DNA from: a virus
Strand: one strand, 5' to 3'
DNA: 46,699 nucleotides
IMG/VR virus record: IMGVR_UViG_3300046001_003124
Span: 1-46,699 of that record
The notes under the pieces were generated by a model. The model did not search any database and was not told the DNA's origin. It was given only the letters and a program-made list of their open reading frames with translations. Below, piece by piece: positions 6,130-14,826 of the stretch. Numbering within the stretch: the stretch's first letter is position 1; each line of letters opens with the position of its first letter. Position numbers and translations under genes: made by a program.

Positions 6130-7730
6130 CCCCCACTGAAGCGCGCAACCTTGAGCGCTACCTCACCCCAGCCGAGCGCGAAGAGCTCAACGCCCTGATC
6201 GCTGCCGACATCAAGCAGCACACCTGGCGCCCCTTGCCGGGCCCGCAGACCATGGCCTATGAGTCCAAGGCTGACGTGATCGGCTTCGGTGGCGCAGCAG
6301 GCGGGGGCAAGACGGATCTGGCCATCGGCTTGGCACTCACCGAGCACTACCGCACGCAGTTCTTCAGGCGTGAAGGCCCACAGCTCACCGGCGTGATCGA
6401 TCGCTTGGCCGAGATCGTGGGCTCGCGCGACAACATCAACGGCAAGCCCGCGGTGTACCGTGACGTCGACGACAGGCTGATCGAACTCAACTCCATGCCC
6501 AACCTGGGCGATGAGACCAAGTACCAGGGCCGACCCAAGGACCTGCTGGTCATCGATGAGGCCGCCAACTTCTTGGAGCAGCAGGTGCGCTTCGTCAAGG
6601 GCTGGGTGCGTACCACCCGACCCGGGCAACGCACACGCACGTTGATGACCTTCAACCCGCCCACCAACGCCGAAGGCCGGTGGGTGATTGGCTTCTTTGG
6701 CCCCTGGTTGGACAAGCGCCACCCGATGTACCCGACACCACCGGGCAAACTGCGCTACGTGTACGTCGATCCGGAATCAGGCAAAGACGTCTGGATTGCA
6801 GACGACAACCCCAAGCCCTTCGTGATTGCGCAAGGCACACGGGTCTACGACTTCGACCCCCTGGCGCACCGGCCCGAGGAGATCGTGCAGCCTGAGTCGC
6901 GCACCTTCGTGCCCTCACGCATCACCGACAACCCATTCCTGGTGTCCACGGGCTACATGGCGCAGCTGCAGGCCCTGCCCGAACCCCTGCGCAGCCAGAT
7001 GCTCAACGGCAACTTCGAGGCCGGCATGGAGGATGACCCATGGCAGGTGATACCAACCGCCTGGGTCGAGGCGGCCATGGCGCGCTGGAAACCACGCACA
7101 CCACGCGGCGAGATGATGGCCATGGGTGTGGACGTGGCACGCGGTGGACGTGACCAGACCGTCATTGCCACACGCCACAAGACCGAGCAGAACGAACTAT
7201 GGTTCGACACGCTGCACATGTACCCAGGCAGCGAGACCCCCAACGGCAACAGCGTCGCGGGGCTGGTCATCGGTGAACGCCGTGACCTGGCACCCGTGCA
7301 CATCGATGTGATCGGTGTTGGCGCCAGCCCCTACGACGTACTCAACGAGGCCAAGCAGGACGTCTACGGTGTCAACGTGTCGGAACGGGCCAACAGCCTC
7401 GACCGCAGTGGGCGCCTGTCGTTCATGAACCTGCGCAGCCAACTGTGGTGGCAGATGCGTGAAGCACTCGAGCCGTCGCAGCACAACGGCATCGCGCTGC
7501 CTGACGACAAGGATCTACTGGCCGAGCTGTGCGCCCCACGCTGGGAGCTGTCGGGCATGACCATCAAGGTAGAAAGCAGGCAGGACATCGTCGACCGGGT
7601 AGGGCGCAGCCCCGACCGGGCCACCGCCATCATGCTGGCGCTGATCCCCACACCCAAGGTGCGCGCCATCCGTGCGATGGCTGAATCGAGCAACAGCGCA
7701 CTGGATTGGGACCCGTACGCACGCACATAG
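6126..7730 (+). CDS. terL: Terminase large subunit
   Basis: The packaging motor and nuclease, 534 aa from the ATG overlapping the preceding stop. The frame is open further upstream, but that would run through TerS out of frame. Walker A-like GFGGAAGGGKT (about 53-63), Walker B DLLVIDEAANF (about 139-149), and a C-terminal RNase H-like nuclease beginning MGVDVARGGRDQTV (about 332-345) with VHIDVIGVG further on. The length is normal for the Terminase_6 type. Packaging mode (cos, pac or headful) cannot be read from this alone. Confidence 0.93.
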   Translation: MTPTEARNLERYLTPAEREELNALIAADIKQHTWRPLPGPQTMAYESKADVIGFGGAAGGGKTDLAIGLALTEHYRTQFFRREGPQLTGVIDRLAEIVGSRDNINGKPAVYRDVDDRLIELNSMPNLGDETKYQGRPKDLLVIDEAANFLEQQVRFVKGWVRTTRPGQRTRTLMTFNPPTNAEGRWVIGFFGPWLDKRHPMYPTPPGKLRYVYVDPESGKDVWIADDNPKPFVIAQGTRVYDFDPLAHRPEEIVQPESRTFVPSRITDNPFLVSTGYMAQLQALPEPLRSQMLNGNFEAGMEDDPWQVIPTAWVEAAMARWKPRTPRGEMMAMGVDVARGGRDQTVIATRHKTEQNELWFDTLHMYPGSETPNGNSVAGLVIGERRDLAPVHIDVIGVGASPYDVLNEAKQDVYGVNVSERANSLDRSGRLSFMNLRSQLWWQMREALEPSQHNGIALPDDKDLLAELCAPRWELSGMTIKVESRQDIVDRVGRSPDRATAIMLALIPTPKVRAIRAMAESSNSALDWDPYART

Positions 7731-7731
7731 G

Positions 7732-7763
7732 GTGTCCGTGTAATAGGCAGCCCCTTGCACAAT
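7732..7763 (+). promoter_or_regulatory. Late promoter P2 (before portal module)
   Basis: GTGTCCGTG at 7732-7740, 16 bases, then GCACAAT (CACAAT 7758-7763), the most divergent -10 of the set. It lies directly after the TerL stop and 29 nt before the next ATG, which has an AGAGGA site. Confidence 0.7.
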
Positions 7764-7791
7764 GGCGCGAAACCCCTAGAGGACCCGACCC

Positions 7792-7992
7792 ATGTGCATG
7801 CCTGATGCCCCGAAGATACCGCCACCTGCGCCACCTCCCCAGGCGGTGAAGCAGCCCGACCAGGTGCAGGCCCTTGACGCCATGAAGCGCAACCGCAACT
7901 CCTCCGCAATGGGTGGTGGCTCTTTGCTCACCGGCCCGAGCGGTGTGTCCGCGGGCGCAGCTACAGGCAAGACCAGCCTGCTGGGTGGTTAG
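7792..7992 (+). CDS. Small virion-type protein with MGGGSLLTGPSG tail (66 aa)
   Basis: Proline-rich N-terminus (PKIPPPAPPPQAVKQP) and a C-terminus (SAMGGGSLLTGPSG, then ATGKTSLLGG) shared almost exactly with the next gene. Small proteins with this glycine-leucine tail occur just before portal genes in many podoviruses and are thought to be minor head or tail components. A GAGGA ribosome site precedes the ATG. The exact role is unknown. Confidence 0.75.
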   Translation: MCMPDAPKIPPPAPPPQAVKQPDQVQALDAMKRNRNSSAMGGGSLLTGPSGVSAGAATGKTSLLGG

Positions 7993-7994
7993 CC

Positions 7995-8288
7995 GTGTGC
8001 ACCCCCAACAAGCTCGAGAACTCCCTTGATGGCTTCAACGCCATGGACGCCATAACCAACCCCCTCGACCCGTTGGCCAACGTGCGCAAGAAGTACAACA
8101 CGCCCGCTGCGGATGCACCTATCGCCCGCGGCACTAACGACGGCCAGACCTACCGAGGAGCGGAAGCTGCCCCCGCAATGGGTGCACGCCGCCGCAACAA
8201 CTCGGCCATGGGTGGTGGCTCTCTGCTCACCGGCCCGAGTGGCATCGACACAGCAGCCACCGGCAAGACTTCACTACTGGGCGGATAA
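7995..8288 (+). CDS. Paralogue of the preceding small virion-type protein (97 aa)
   Basis: GTG start 2 nt after the previous stop. Both proteins begin with M-C and end with the same RNxSAMGGGSLLTGPSG...ATGKTSLLGG block (about residues 67-97 here); the middle is unrelated. This is a tandem duplication or domain copy. The stop overlaps the portal ATG (TAATG), so all three should be co-translated. Probably a minor structural or assembly protein. Confidence 0.75.
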   Translation: MCTPNKLENSLDGFNAMDAITNPLDPLANVRKKYNTPAADAPIARGTNDGQTYRGAEAAPAMGARRRNNSAMGGGSLLTGPSGIDTAATGKTSLLGG

Positions 8289-9973
8289 TGGAAGAACCAA
8301 TCAACAAACGTCAGCGCATGCTTGCCCGCAAGGGCGCGCTGTGGAACGAACGCTCGAGCTGGATCTCCCACTGGCGTGAGATCAGCGAGTACCAGCAACC
8401 ACGCGCTGGACGTTTTGTTGCATCCGATCGCAACAAGGGCGACAAGCGCACCAACTCGATCATCGACAACGCCGCCATGTTCGGCTCGCGTACGCTGGCC
8501 GCCGGCATGATGTCGGGCATGACCAGCCCCGCACGGCCATGGTTCCGCCTGGAGATCCAAGACAAGGACCTCATGGAGTTCGGCGCGGTCAAGACCTGGC
8601 TGCACGACAGCGCCACGCTGCTGCGCGCGATCTTCGCCTCGAGCAACACCTACCGCGCACTGCACACGATCTACGAGGAGCTTGGCCTGTTCGGCACGGC
8701 AGCCACCATCGTGCTGCCCGACTACGACAGCGTGCTCCACCACTACCCCCTGACCGTGGGCGAGTACGCACTCGGCACCAACTACAAAGGCGTGGTCGAT
8801 ACGCTGTGCCGTGAGTTCCAGATGACCGTCGGCCAGATGGTCGGCCAGTTCGGCATCGACAACGTGAGCGAGACCGTCAAAAACCTGTACCACCGCCACC
8901 AGGTGGACCAGTGGGTCGACGTGATCCACCTGATCGAGCCGCGCAAGGAGCGTGAGTACGGCAAGCTCGACTCCAAGAACAAACGCTTCGCCTCGTGTTA
9001 CATCGAGCCAGGCAAAGACAACAACGACAAGTACCTGAGCGAATCAGGTTTCGACAAGTTCCCAGCGCTCGCACCTCGTTGGGTCGTGACTGGTAATGAC
9101 ATCTACGGCACCAGCCCCGGCATGGAATGCCTGGGCGACGTTAAGCAGTTGCAGCACCAGCAGACCCGCAAGGGTCAGGCGATTGACTACCAGGTCAACC
9201 CACCACTGCAGGTGCCGACCAAGTACAAGGAAGCAGCACGCGCACGCCTACCTGGCGGCGTGTTCTACGTCGACACCGTCGGCACTGGCCAAGCGGTCAA
9301 GGCTGCGTTCGAGGTCAATCTCAACCTGCAGCACTTGATGCTCGACATCCAGGACGTGCGCGAACGTGTGCGCTCGGCGTACTACGCCGACCTGTTCATG
9401 ATGCTGGCCAACGACACCCGCTCGGGCATCACGGCCACCGAGGTCGCTGAACGCCACGAGGAAAAGCTGCTCATGCTCGGCCCCGTGCTGGAGCGCCTGC
9501 AGAATGAGCTACTCAGCCCGATGATCGACACTGCGTTCGAGTACGCGGCCAAGGCCGGCATCTTGCCAACCCCACCCAAAGAACTCGAAGGACTCGACCT
9601 CAAGGTGGAGTTCATCAGCGTACTGGCCCAGGCCCAGCGTGCCGTCGCCTCGCAAGGGGTGGACCGCCTGCTGGCTACTGTCGGCCAGCTCGCCACCATC
9701 AACCCGGGCGTGCTCGACAAGATCGACTTCGACCAGGTGATCGACGACTACGGCGACATGTACGGGGTCAATCCCAAGATCATCGTGCCCGACAACGTGG
9801 TGGCCGAGAAACGCGCCGCTGCTGCACAAGCAGCACAGGCTGCACAGACCGCTGCTGCCATGCCGCAGATGGTCGAGTCGGCCAAGACTGCGGGCGAAGT
9901 GAACATGCAAGGCGTGCAGGATGTGATGGCCTCGCTGCAAGGATACGGCACCGTCAACGGCGCCACGGTCTAG
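8288..9973 (+). CDS. Portal (head-tail connector) protein
   Basis: A 561-aa protein of the podovirus head-to-tail connecting family. The N-terminus (RKGALWNERSSWISHWREIS, then EYQQPRAGRF) and the segment SRTLAAGMMSGMTSPARPWF are diagnostic. The C-terminus is an Ala/Gln-rich helix (AEKRAAAAQAAQAAQTAAAM, about 517-536), as in portal crowns. The dodecameric ring forms the packaging vertex with TerL and later binds the tail-tube proteins at 14.8-17.7 kb. Length is normal. Confidence 0.92.
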   Translation: MEEPINKRQRMLARKGALWNERSSWISHWREISEYQQPRAGRFVASDRNKGDKRTNSIIDNAAMFGSRTLAAGMMSGMTSPARPWFRLEIQDKDLMEFGAVKTWLHDSATLLRAIFASSNTYRALHTIYEELGLFGTAATIVLPDYDSVLHHYPLTVGEYALGTNYKGVVDTLCREFQMTVGQMVGQFGIDNVSETVKNLYHRHQVDQWVDVIHLIEPRKEREYGKLDSKNKRFASCYIEPGKDNNDKYLSESGFDKFPALAPRWVVTGNDIYGTSPGMECLGDVKQLQHQQTRKGQAIDYQVNPPLQVPTKYKEAARARLPGGVFYVDTVGTGQAVKAAFEVNLNLQHLMLDIQDVRERVRSAYYADLFMMLANDTRSGITATEVAERHEEKLLMLGPVLERLQNELLSPMIDTAFEYAAKAGILPTPPKELEGLDLKVEFISVLAQAQRAVASQGVDRLLATVGQLATINPGVLDKIDFDQVIDDYGDMYGVNPKIIVPDNVVAEKRAAAAQAAQAAQTAAAMPQMVESAKTAGEVNMQGVQDVMASLQGYGTVNGATV

Positions 9974-9974
9974 C

Positions 9975-10006
9975 GTGTCCGTGATCTGCCCGCGTGCCCC
10001 TACGAT
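9975..10006 (+). promoter_or_regulatory. Late promoter P3 (before capsid module)
   Basis: GTGTCCGTG at 9975-9983, 16 bases, then CTACGAT (TACGAT 10001-10006). The predicted start at about 10012-10014 falls on the GTG start codon at 10013, so the first mRNA is probably leaderless. Confidence 0.75.
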
Positions 10007-10012
10007 TCGCGC

Positions 10013-10330
10013 GTGGCAACTAACAACGATCCAACAGACCTGAAGCGCCAAGAGCGCGAAGCCGAAGCCGATGAGGCGGGGGCACGCGAGCACCGACGCA
10101 AAGAACTCGACGATCTTCGTTGGATGCTAGGCCACCCGCAAGGCAGGCGCATCGTGATGCGTTTGTTGGAAGAGGCCGGTGTGTTTCGTAGTTCCTTCAA
10201 CACAAGCGGAAGCGTAATGGCTTTCGCAGAAGGACGCCGACACATGGGGCTTTTTCTAACAGGCGAACTGCTCGAAGCATCTGCTGACGGGTATATGAAA
10301 GTCCTCAAGGAATTCAAGGCTAAAGAATGA
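10013..10330 (+). CDS. Bbp19-like virion protein (105 aa)
   Basis: Resembles the Bbp19 family of Bordetella phage BPP-1: RKELDDLRWMLGHPQGRRIV, then MRLLEEAGVFRSSFNTSGSV (about 29-68), with the later GRRHMGLFL segment. Family members are encoded between portal and scaffold and are taken to be structural. GTG start without a ribosome site, at the predicted +1 of P3. The last codon overlaps the scaffold ATG (ATGA). Confidence 0.8.
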   Translation: MATNNDPTDLKRQEREAEADEAGAREHRRKELDDLRWMLGHPQGRRIVMRLLEEAGVFRSSFNTSGSVMAFAEGRRHMGLFLTGELLEASADGYMKVLKEFKAKE

Positions 10331-10914
10331 CGATAGATACGAACGCGGAAACCGGCACAACTACCACTGACGCTGGGGACACGCAAACCACGACTGATAC
10401 TTCCGTTACAACGCCCGCGGTCGCAACGAGCACCACGCCCACAGAAGTCAAAGCCCCCGAGGCTGTGGCACCTGAGAGCTACGAGTTCGCCATGCCCGAA
10501 GGTGTGCAGCTGGATAAAACCGCTGCCGACGAGTTCACCACGATCGCCAAAGAGCTGAAGCTCGACCAGGCAACGGCGCAGAAGGTCGCCGACGTTGGAG
10601 CCAAGATGGCCCAGCGTCAGACCGAAGCACACGCCAAGCTGGTGGAGTCTTGGGTCGAGGCAGTCAAGTCCGACAAAGAGATCGGCGGCGACAACCTCGC
10701 GGAGAACCTCGGCGTGGCGCGTAAGGCGCTTGAAACATTTGGTGATCCCGAACTGCGGGACGTCTTGAACTCGACCGGACTGGGCAACCACCCGGGGCTG
10801 ATCAAGATGATGCACCGAATCGGCAAAGCAATCAGTGAAGACCGTTTCGTGACTGGCACCGCAAAGGGCGCCGACACCGACATGGCCAAGCGCATGTTCC
10901 CCTCAATGAATTAA
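10327..10914 (+). CDS. Scaffolding protein
   Basis: A 195-aa protein with a Thr/Ala/Pro-rich disordered N-terminus (about 1-50), then a helical region (AADEFTTIAKELKLDQATAQ, then KVADVGAKMAQRQTEAHAKL) and a C-terminal segment typical of capsid assembly scaffolds (LGNHPGLIKMMHRIGKAISE, about 160-180). It sits directly before the major capsid gene. Its role is to direct procapsid assembly and then exit. ATGA overlap with the upstream gene. Confidence 0.85.
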   Translation: MTIDTNAETGTTTTDAGDTQTTTDTSVTTPAVATSTTPTEVKAPEAVAPESYEFAMPEGVQLDKTAADEFTTIAKELKLDQATAQKVADVGAKMAQRQTEAHAKLVESWVEAVKSDKEIGGDNLAENLGVARKALETFGDPELRDVLNSTGLGNHPGLIKMMHRIGKAISEDRFVTGTAKGADTDMAKRMFPSMN

Positions 10915-10930
10915 CGAAAGGTACTAACCC

Positions 10931-11926
10931 ATGACCACGCTCGCTACCACCCACCCCACGCTCTTGGACGTTGCCAAGCGCCTGGACCCCAACGGCAAGA
11001 TCGACTCCATCGTCGAACTGATGGCCGCCCAGAACCCAATTCTGGAAGACATGACCTTCGTCGAGGGCAACCTCGCCACCGGTCACAAGACCACCGTGCG
11101 CACGGGTCTGCCCACTCCGACCTGGCGCAAGCTGTACGGCGGCGTGCAGCCCGGCAAGTCCACCACTGCGCAGGTCACTGACTCGTGCGGTATGTTGGAA
11201 GCCTACGCCGAAGTGGACAAAGCCCTGGCCGACCTGAACGGCAACAGCGCCGCGTTCCGCTTGAGCGAAGACGCAGCCCACATCGAAGGCATCGCCCAGG
11301 AACACGCACAGACGTTGTTCTACGGCAACGAGGGCACCGAGCCTGAAGCCTTCACTGGTTTGGCACCGCGCTACAACTCACTCTCCGCACAGAACGCGGA
11401 CAACATCATCGACGGGTTCTCTGGATCTGGCGGCGACTTGACCTCGATCTGGTTGTGCGTGTGGGGCCCACAGACTGGCTTCGGCATCTACCCCAAGGGC
11501 AGCAAGGGCGGCCTGCAGATGGAAGACAAGGGCCAGGTCACGATCGAGAACGTCGACGGCGCTGGCGGACGCATGGAAGGCTACCGCACTCACTACCGCA
11601 TGGACTCGGGTCTGACGATCCGCGACTGGCGCTACTTCGTGCGTATCGCCAACATCGACGTGAGCGAGCTGTCCACCTTGGCCAACACCAAGAACCTGAT
11701 CACTTGGATGATTCAGGCCAGCGAGCGTATCCCTCAGTTGGGCAAGGGCCGGGCATGTTTCTACATGAACCGCACGCTGCGCGAGAAGCTGCGCCTGGGC
11801 ATCCTGGAAAAGGTGTCCACCAACCTGAACTGGGAATCGGTCAGTGGCAAGCGCGTGATGACGTTCGACGACATCCCTGTCCGTCGCACCGACGCGCTGA
11901 TCAGCACCGAGTCCCGCGTGGTCTAA
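10931..11926 (+). CDS. Major capsid protein (BPP-1 Bbp17-like)
   Basis: 331 aa, with an AAAGG site before the ATG. The N-terminal pattern (LAKR-like LDVAKRLDPNGKIDSIVELM, then AAQNPILEDMTFVEGN) and body (VRTGLPTPTWRKLYGGVQPG) match major capsid proteins of BPP-1-like podoviruses, an HK97-fold family. It is followed by a cement protein and preceded by a scaffold, as expected. Length is normal for the group. Confidence 0.88.
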   Translation: MTTLATTHPTLLDVAKRLDPNGKIDSIVELMAAQNPILEDMTFVEGNLATGHKTTVRTGLPTPTWRKLYGGVQPGKSTTAQVTDSCGMLEAYAEVDKALADLNGNSAAFRLSEDAAHIEGIAQEHAQTLFYGNEGTEPEAFTGLAPRYNSLSAQNADNIIDGFSGSGGDLTSIWLCVWGPQTGFGIYPKGSKGGLQMEDKGQVTIENVDGAGGRMEGYRTHYRMDSGLTIRDWRYFVRIANIDVSELSTLANTKNLITWMIQASERIPQLGKGRACFYMNRTLREKLRLGILEKVSTNLNWESVSGKRVMTFDDIPVRRTDALISTESRVV

Positions 11927-11953
11927 CCCCCGAACACTGAAAAGGTAACTATC

Positions 11954-12424
11954 ATGATTCTCGACTCTCGAAATGAATTTGCTGATGCCACTTCGGTGGC
12001 AGCGGCCGCCGGCACCGTACTGATCGGCAACGTCATCGACCTCGGCACCGACGGTCTCAACGACGTTGACAGCCTGTACGCGGTCATCAGTGTAGACACT
12101 GAGATCGCCACGGCAGCTGCTGCCGGTACGGTCCAGCTGTTCCTGGTCTCTGACGCCTTGGCCACCCTGGGCGCCGGTGTCGTGGCCAACTGCACGACCC
12201 ACGTCGCCTCACCGATCTTCGTGACCGGTGCCACCACGGTCCAGCCCCTGCTGGCCGCGGGCAAGACCTTGATGCAGGTAGAACTGCCGAAGGGTCAGTA
12301 CGAGCGCTACCTCGGTATCTTGTGCACGACCGGCACGACCACGACCACGACCGGCAAAGTGAACTGCTTCCTGACACCCACACCGGTGACCCAGAAGTCG
12401 TTCGACTCTCCGTTCCACCTCTAA
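11954..12424 (+). CDS. Capsid cement/decoration protein (Bbp16-like)
   Basis: A 156-aa beta-rich protein beginning MILDSRNEFADATSVAAAAG and containing ATAAAAGTVQLFLVSDALAT, the pattern of the Bbp16 family of BPP-1, which forms a jellyroll dimer on the capsid surface at symmetry axes. An AAAGG site precedes the ATG. Location straight after the major capsid gene supports the call. Confidence 0.85.
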   Translation: MILDSRNEFADATSVAAAAGTVLIGNVIDLGTDGLNDVDSLYAVISVDTEIATAAAAGTVQLFLVSDALATLGAGVVANCTTHVASPIFVTGATTVQPLLAAGKTLMQVELPKGQYERYLGILCTTGTTTTTTGKVNCFLTPTPVTQKSFDSPFHL

Positions 12425-12434
12425 GGTCTAGCCC

Positions 12435-12653
12435 ATGAAAATCGTTGCCATCAAACCAGCGTTTTACAATGGGCGCCGCGTGCGCGTAGGCGACGAGCTC
12501 GACATCCCGCAAGGGACGAAGGGTTCGTGGTTTGCGCCCGTCGCTTCTTCCGAGGCCGACAAGGCCAAGGTCAAGCCCGGCAAGGACGCGCCAAAAGCGT
12601 TGTCCGAGCTGGGCGTGGAAAAGGCCAAGAGCTTCACCGACGTCTTGGCCTAA
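12435..12653 (+). CDS. Hypothetical structural-module protein (72 aa)
   Basis: MKIVAIKPAFYNGRRVRVGD, then ELDIPQGTKGSWFAPV, resembles the small beta-barrel 'FYNGxRVRxGD' proteins found after capsid genes in many phages. The C-terminal third is lysine-rich and helical. It is closely spaced with its neighbours and clearly part of the late operon. Role unknown, perhaps a head-completion factor. Confidence 0.75.
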   Translation: MKIVAIKPAFYNGRRVRVGDELDIPQGTKGSWFAPVASSEADKAKVKPGKDAPKALSELGVEKAKSFTDVLA

Positions 12654-12656
12654 GCG

Positions 12657-13007
12657 ATGGCGCTGGTTGTCCCGGTCACCACCTTCCCGTTCGAGACCTC
12701 TCGTGATGTGGCGGTGACGACCTGGGACAACATGCTGGCGGACGACGACGGTGAGCCAGTCCGGCTCGCCGTCTACTCCGACCGCTCGATCCAGGTCGCC
12801 GGCACGTTCGGTGGCGCCAGCGTCACCATCGGCGGCAGCAATGACGGCGAGACCTACCACGCACTGCACGACACTGCGGGCAGCGCCATGACCCTGACCG
12901 AGGGCAAGCTGCAGCAGATCGTGGAGCTGCCCATTTTCATCAAGCCCCGCGTATTCGGCGGCGACGGCACGACTGCACTCAAGGTGGTGATGTCGGGACG
13001 AAAATAA
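12657..13007 (+). CDS. Putative minor virion protein (116 aa)
   Basis: Beta-rich protein (VYSDRSIQVAGTFGGASVTI, then GGSNDGETYHALHDTAGSAM), an Ig-like or decoration-type fold often seen in phage structural proteins with the 'GSNDG..W/Y..L.D..G' pattern. It starts 3 nt after the previous stop. No enzymatic motif. Probably a capsid or tail accessory protein. Confidence 0.75.
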   Translation: MALVVPVTTFPFETSRDVAVTTWDNMLADDDGEPVRLAVYSDRSIQVAGTFGGASVTIGGSNDGETYHALHDTAGSAMTLTEGKLQQIVELPIFIKPRVFGGDGTTALKVVMSGRK

Positions 13008-13022
13008 ATTTAAGGAACTGCA

Positions 13023-13460
13023 GTGTCCAAAGCCAACGCAACCGAAAACGACTTCGTAAAGTTCGTATTCAACGCAGTCGCCATGCCCTCGTATGGGGCA
13101 ACGCTGCAACTTAACTTCCACACCGCTGACCCGGGTGAGGCAGGCACGGCCATCACCAGCAAGCCGACCCCAACCAGCTACGTGGCCCAGGTGGTCGCCC
13201 GCGACGGCACGGGCTGGGCGGTTTGCGACACCAATGGCACGCTGAACGCAGCAGGTAGCGCAGCCAAGAACGTGGCGCAAGTCACATTTCCCGAGGTCGA
13301 GAGTGGCTTTGTCGGCACCGAGACTTGGACGCACGGCAGCGTGAGCGTGGTTGCCACGGGCCAAATCCTGTACTCCGGTGCGCTGACCCAGCCGATCATC
13401 GTGTCGGCACTCACCACGCCGATCTTCCCCGCTGGCACCGTTCTGTTTTCCGAGGATTGA
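13023..13460 (+). CDS. Putative tail/virion protein (145 aa)
   Basis: GTG start with an AAGGAA site. The N-terminal section (LQLNFHTADPGEAGTAITSK) matches the 'L.FTADPG.AG' pattern of a widespread small phage tail-associated family, and the rest is beta-rich. It sits between the capsid and tail-tube genes. No catalytic motif is visible. Confidence 0.75.
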   Translation: MSKANATENDFVKFVFNAVAMPSYGATLQLNFHTADPGEAGTAITSKPTPTSYVAQVVARDGTGWAVCDTNGTLNAAGSAAKNVAQVTFPEVESGFVGTETWTHGSVSVVATGQILYSGALTQPIIVSALTTPIFPAGTVLFSED

Positions 13461-13463
13461 TCC

Positions 13464-14084
13464 ATGCCCGAAAGTTTCACCCAAGTACCGCCCAATAGCA
13501 CGGGCAACAAGATGCGCACCCGAGAGCGGGTGGTTGGCGCAAACACGGTGCATGAGCAGGGCGTATTCCAAGGCTCTTTGCCCACGTACTACGCATTGGC
13601 AGACAACGTTGCATTCGCTGCAAATAAGCACATGATTTCCATCCACAACGCCGCAGGCACGGGCGTGATGGTGTCGCTCAAGAAGATGTTTTTGATTAAC
13701 TTGGCGCTGGCTGCGGTGACGGGCGTGGCGTTACGTCAAGATGTGAAGCGGTTTTCTGCTGTCCACACTGTCGGCACAGCAATCACCCCCACCACCAGCG
13801 ACAGCTTGAACCCCGCACTGCCAGCGGGAGTGACCGTCAAGACCGGCGCAACGCTGACCGATGGCGCCCTGATCTTCCCGTTGACGTTCACGAATGACGA
13901 GGGCGGTGCAACACAGGCATTCCCATCCACCATGCTGCAGGCCGGTATCAACTGGTTGCCCGAGGGGTCGGAGGTGCAGGAGATTCGTTTGCGTGAGGGC
14001 GAAGGCATAACCATCAAGAACATCACCAGCACCACCATCGGCTCTTACGCCTACCTGATCGTTTTCACCATTGACGAGCTTTAA
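13464..14084 (+). CDS. Putative virion protein (206 aa)
   Basis: Starts 3 nt after the previous stop. Beta-rich with conserved-looking patches (MISIHNAAGTGVMVSLKKMF and GSEVQEIRLREGEGITIKNI). Proteins of this size and composition occur in the head-tail junction section of related phages and are annotated only as structural or hypothetical. The stop overlaps the next ATG (TAATG), so the two are co-translated. Confidence 0.72.
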   Translation: MPESFTQVPPNSTGNKMRTRERVVGANTVHEQGVFQGSLPTYYALADNVAFAANKHMISIHNAAGTGVMVSLKKMFLINLALAAVTGVALRQDVKRFSAVHTVGTAITPTTSDSLNPALPAGVTVKTGATLTDGALIFPLTFTNDEGGATQAFPSTMLQAGINWLPEGSEVQEIRLREGEGITIKNITSTTIGSYAYLIVFTIDEL

Positions 14085-14572
14085 TGCTGCTTTCGCTCAC
14101 CACGCTTGAATACTACGGCCCCGGCGCAACGTCGATGGCCTTGGGAGATGGCGCGGGTGTTGGTGCGGCAGTTGCGCAACCCGTGATGACCAAGCGCACG
14201 GGCGCATCCATCGGCGGCGCGGGTACAGCAAACGTCCTTCGGCCATACCGGGGGCGGGTATTCCGTTTGTCGGCAGGTGGCACGGGTGCAATGGCAAGCC
14301 AGCCTCGTAAGCGCAACCGCTTTGCCTTGTCGGTGTCCATTGGTGGCGCCTTGACGCAGGACGGCGTGACCGGTGCGGTGCTGGAGTCCAAGGTCGAGGG
14401 CGATCTGACACTCAAGCAGGCACTTCGGATTCTGCTGGCGCACGCGGCCGGTGACGCTACCGGGCTGGAAGGCGCCAGCCCCGCGTTCAAAAGCCTGGAC
14501 GGTAGCAAGACCCGCATCGCCGGGACTTACACCGGCGGCACGCGCAACGTGACAACCATCGACGGCAGCTAG
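14084..14572 (+). CDS. Minor virion protein with C-terminal LTLKQALRILLA domain (162 aa)
   Basis: The C-terminal part (DLTLKQALRILLAHAAGDAT, then a DGSKTRIAGTYTGGTRNVTT stretch, about 106-158) matches a short domain seen at the C-terminus of many phage structural proteins (S-L-T-x-x-Q-x-L-R-x-x-L-A ... R-x-x-x-T-x-D...N-R). The N-terminal half is glycine- and alanine-rich. It is co-translated with the upstream gene. Confidence 0.75.
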   Translation: MLLSLTTLEYYGPGATSMALGDGAGVGAAVAQPVMTKRTGASIGGAGTANVLRPYRGRVFRLSAGGTGAMASQPRKRNRFALSVSIGGALTQDGVTGAVLESKVEGDLTLKQALRILLAHAAGDATGLEGASPAFKSLDGSKTRIAGTYTGGTRNVTTIDGS

Positions 14573-14574
14573 AC

Positions 14575-14775
14575 ATGCAAGGCCACTGGCTCGGCCGCTG
14601 GGTGGGGCGCTGGCTTGGCGACCTGGGCGGCGCCGCCCCCAGCCCTACTTACGTCTACGCCGCCCTGGTGGTGGCGGGTGTGGGGTCTGCACACCTTACC
14701 GCAACAGGCGGCGCCACCGTTCCTACCGGTCTTATCGGGTATCTCTGGCTGGCACGGGCCCGCAGGCGCCGCTAG
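14575..14775 (+). CDS. Small W/G-rich phage protein (66 aa)
   Basis: Begins MQGHWLGRWVGRWLGDLGG, an N-terminus seen on many small phage ORFs following the LTLKQA-type protein, and ends in an arginine tail (ARARRRR). One hydrophobic stretch occurs in the middle (about 26-40). It starts 2 nt after the previous stop, and its last base is the first base of the P4 9-mer. Function unknown. Confidence 0.65.
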   Translation: MQGHWLGRWVGRWLGDLGGAAPSPTYVYAALVVAGVGSAHLTATGGATVPTGLIGYLWLARARRRR

Positions 14776-14806
14776 TGTCCGTGACTTAAACCCTCGCACC
14801 TACACT
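14775..14806 (+). promoter_or_regulatory. Late promoter P4 (before tail-tube/internal core operon)
   Basis: GTGTCCGTG at 14775-14783, 16 bases, then CTACACT (TACACT 14801-14806). The predicted start at about 14813 gives a 14-nt leader containing the GGAG ribosome site of the gene at 14827. It overlaps the preceding gene's final base. Confidence 0.75.
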
Positions 14807-14826
14807 GAGCGCCACCGGAGACCCGC

